DNA of 64,000 nt from Mycobacterium sp. GTDB lineage: Bacteria; Actinomycetota; Actinomycetes; Mycobacteriales; Mycobacteriaceae. Positions 63,507 to 64,000 of the stretch are shown piece by piece (the stretch's first letter is position 1; every line of letters begins with the position of its first letter). The translations under genes were made by a program, and so were the position numbers. The notes beneath the pieces are model-generated. The model searched no databases, was not told the DNA's origin, and worked only from the letters and a program-made list of their open reading frames with translations. The stretch lies in the NCBI GenBank assembly GCA_011620645.1, contig WOYS01000033.1, forward strand, positions 1 through 64,000. The letters run 5' to 3'.

Positions 63507-64000
63507 TGACTGCCACAGCAGACCGTTCCGACGTGTCGACCATCCTGAATCCCGCCACCGGCGCGGTGGCCGGCGAGGTCCGCTGGACCAACGCCGCCGA
63601 CGTCCCACAGATCGCCGCCGGCCTGCGTGAAGCGCAGCGGGAATGGGAGTCCCGCGGCGCCAAGGGCCGTGCCAAGGTCCTGGCCCGCTACGCCGTCTGG
63701 TTGGGCGAGCACCGCGACGAGATCGAGCGGCTACTGATCGCCGAAACGGGCAAGTCGGCGAACGATGCGGCCCAAGAGGTGCCGCTGCTGATCATGCTCC
63801 TGTCCTACTACATCAAGACGGTCGAGAAGGCGATGGCGCCAGACAGCCGCCCGGCCCCGCTGCCGTTCCTGTCCATCAAGAAGATCGCCGTGCACTATCG
63901 GCCACGCGCCGTCGTCGGCATCATCGCGCCGTGGAACTACCCCGTCGCCAATGCGATGATGGACGCCATCGGTGCGCTCACGGCGGGTGCCGCGGTGCTG
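63506..64000 (+). CDS. NAD(P)-dependent aldehyde dehydrogenase (succinate-semialdehyde dehydrogenase-like), partial
   Basis: The first 165 residues of an aldehyde dehydrogenase, cut by the window edge. The start MTATADRSDVSTILNPATGA is followed by AQREWESRGAKGRAKVLARY, ETGKSANDAAQEV and RPRAVVGIIAPWNYPVANAM, the cofactor-binding segment with the NxxxP-type Asn-Tyr-Pro. The catalytic Cys and Glu lie beyond the end. Pattern and length so far fit the mycobacterial succinic semialdehyde dehydrogenase group; the exact substrate cannot be fixed. Confidence 0.85.
   Translation, partial: MTATADRSDVSTILNPATGAVAGEVRWTNAADVPQIAAGLREAQREWESRGAKGRAKVLARYAVWLGEHRDEIERLLIAETGKSANDAAQEVPLLIMLLSYYIKTVEKAMAPDSRPAPLPFLSIKKIAVHYRPRAVVGIIAPWNYPVANAMMDAIGALTAGAAVL

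Overview
This is high-GC actinobacterial DNA that reads as the chromosome of a rapidly growing mycobacterium (Mycolicibacterium-like). Marker genes are F420-dependent glucose-6-phosphate dehydrogenase (fgd1), pknG with its glnH/glnX partners, the LytR_C protein VirR, sodC, moeA2 and a C-terminal-tailed groEL2. As I recall it, the order follows Mycobacterium tuberculosis H37Rv Rv0389 to Rv0440 (purT, rhodanese, metZ ... fgd1, pta, ackA, pknG, glnH, glnX, mutT3, thiE/O/S/G, lpqL ... thiD, thiC ... xthA, def, virR, sodC ... pssA, psd, moeA2, SDR ... groEL2). Synteny statements are from memory, not from an alignment.

Layout. 0-9 kb: partial MMPL exporter with divergent MarR regulator; purT, a small membrane protein, a rhodanese and metZ in tight succession; a degraded stretch (SDR remnant, intact barstar, barnase-type RNase remnant); GNAT and luciferase-like genes; an MBL hydrolase and fgd1. 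9-17 kb: pta-ackA, then glnX-glnH-pknG on the minus strand. 17-29 kb: thiamine biosynthesis in two arms, thiE against thiO-thiS-thiG and thiC-thiD on the minus strand, each arm led by a TPP riboswitch. Between the arms lie an ABC pair, two tandem M28-like lipoproteins, a septum-formation-domain protein and an alpha/beta hydrolase. 29-33 kb: MFS exporter, methyltransferase, membrane protein, xthA. 33-39 kb: a Wadjet-type SMC operon (jetA-jetB-jetC) with no recognisable jetD, followed by a broken P450-like lipoprotein gene. 39-44 kb: GNAT, def, DUF3263, virR, sodC, a YbdK-type ligase and a Lon-N protein. 44-50 kb: six-gene Mrp Na+/H+ antiporter operon (MrpA and MrpB fused). 50-56 kb: AAA ATPase, pssA, psd, moeA2, SDR. 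56-64 kb: HAD phosphatase, DEAD/DEAH helicase, TetR, groEL2 with two CIRCE sites, then a decayed stretch (DUF559/AbiEi-like remnant, a PPOX gene with an in-frame 18-bp repeat, an amidohydrolase remnant), a DinB-like gene and the start of an aldehyde dehydrogenase.

Most genes sit in tight operons with ATGA, GTGA or TGATG overlaps. Several genes have a TANNNT -10 box 6-8 nt before the start codon, as expected for leaderless mycobacterial transcripts. The least ordinary features are the jetABC operon without jetD, a 17-bp repeat that turns the glnH/pknG junction into four consecutive pentapeptide minicistrons, three TTAG-N5-CTAA palindromes upstream of a methyltransferase gene, an orphan barstar beside the relic of its nuclease, and two enzyme homologues (PurT and the second M28 protein) that have lost key ligand residues.
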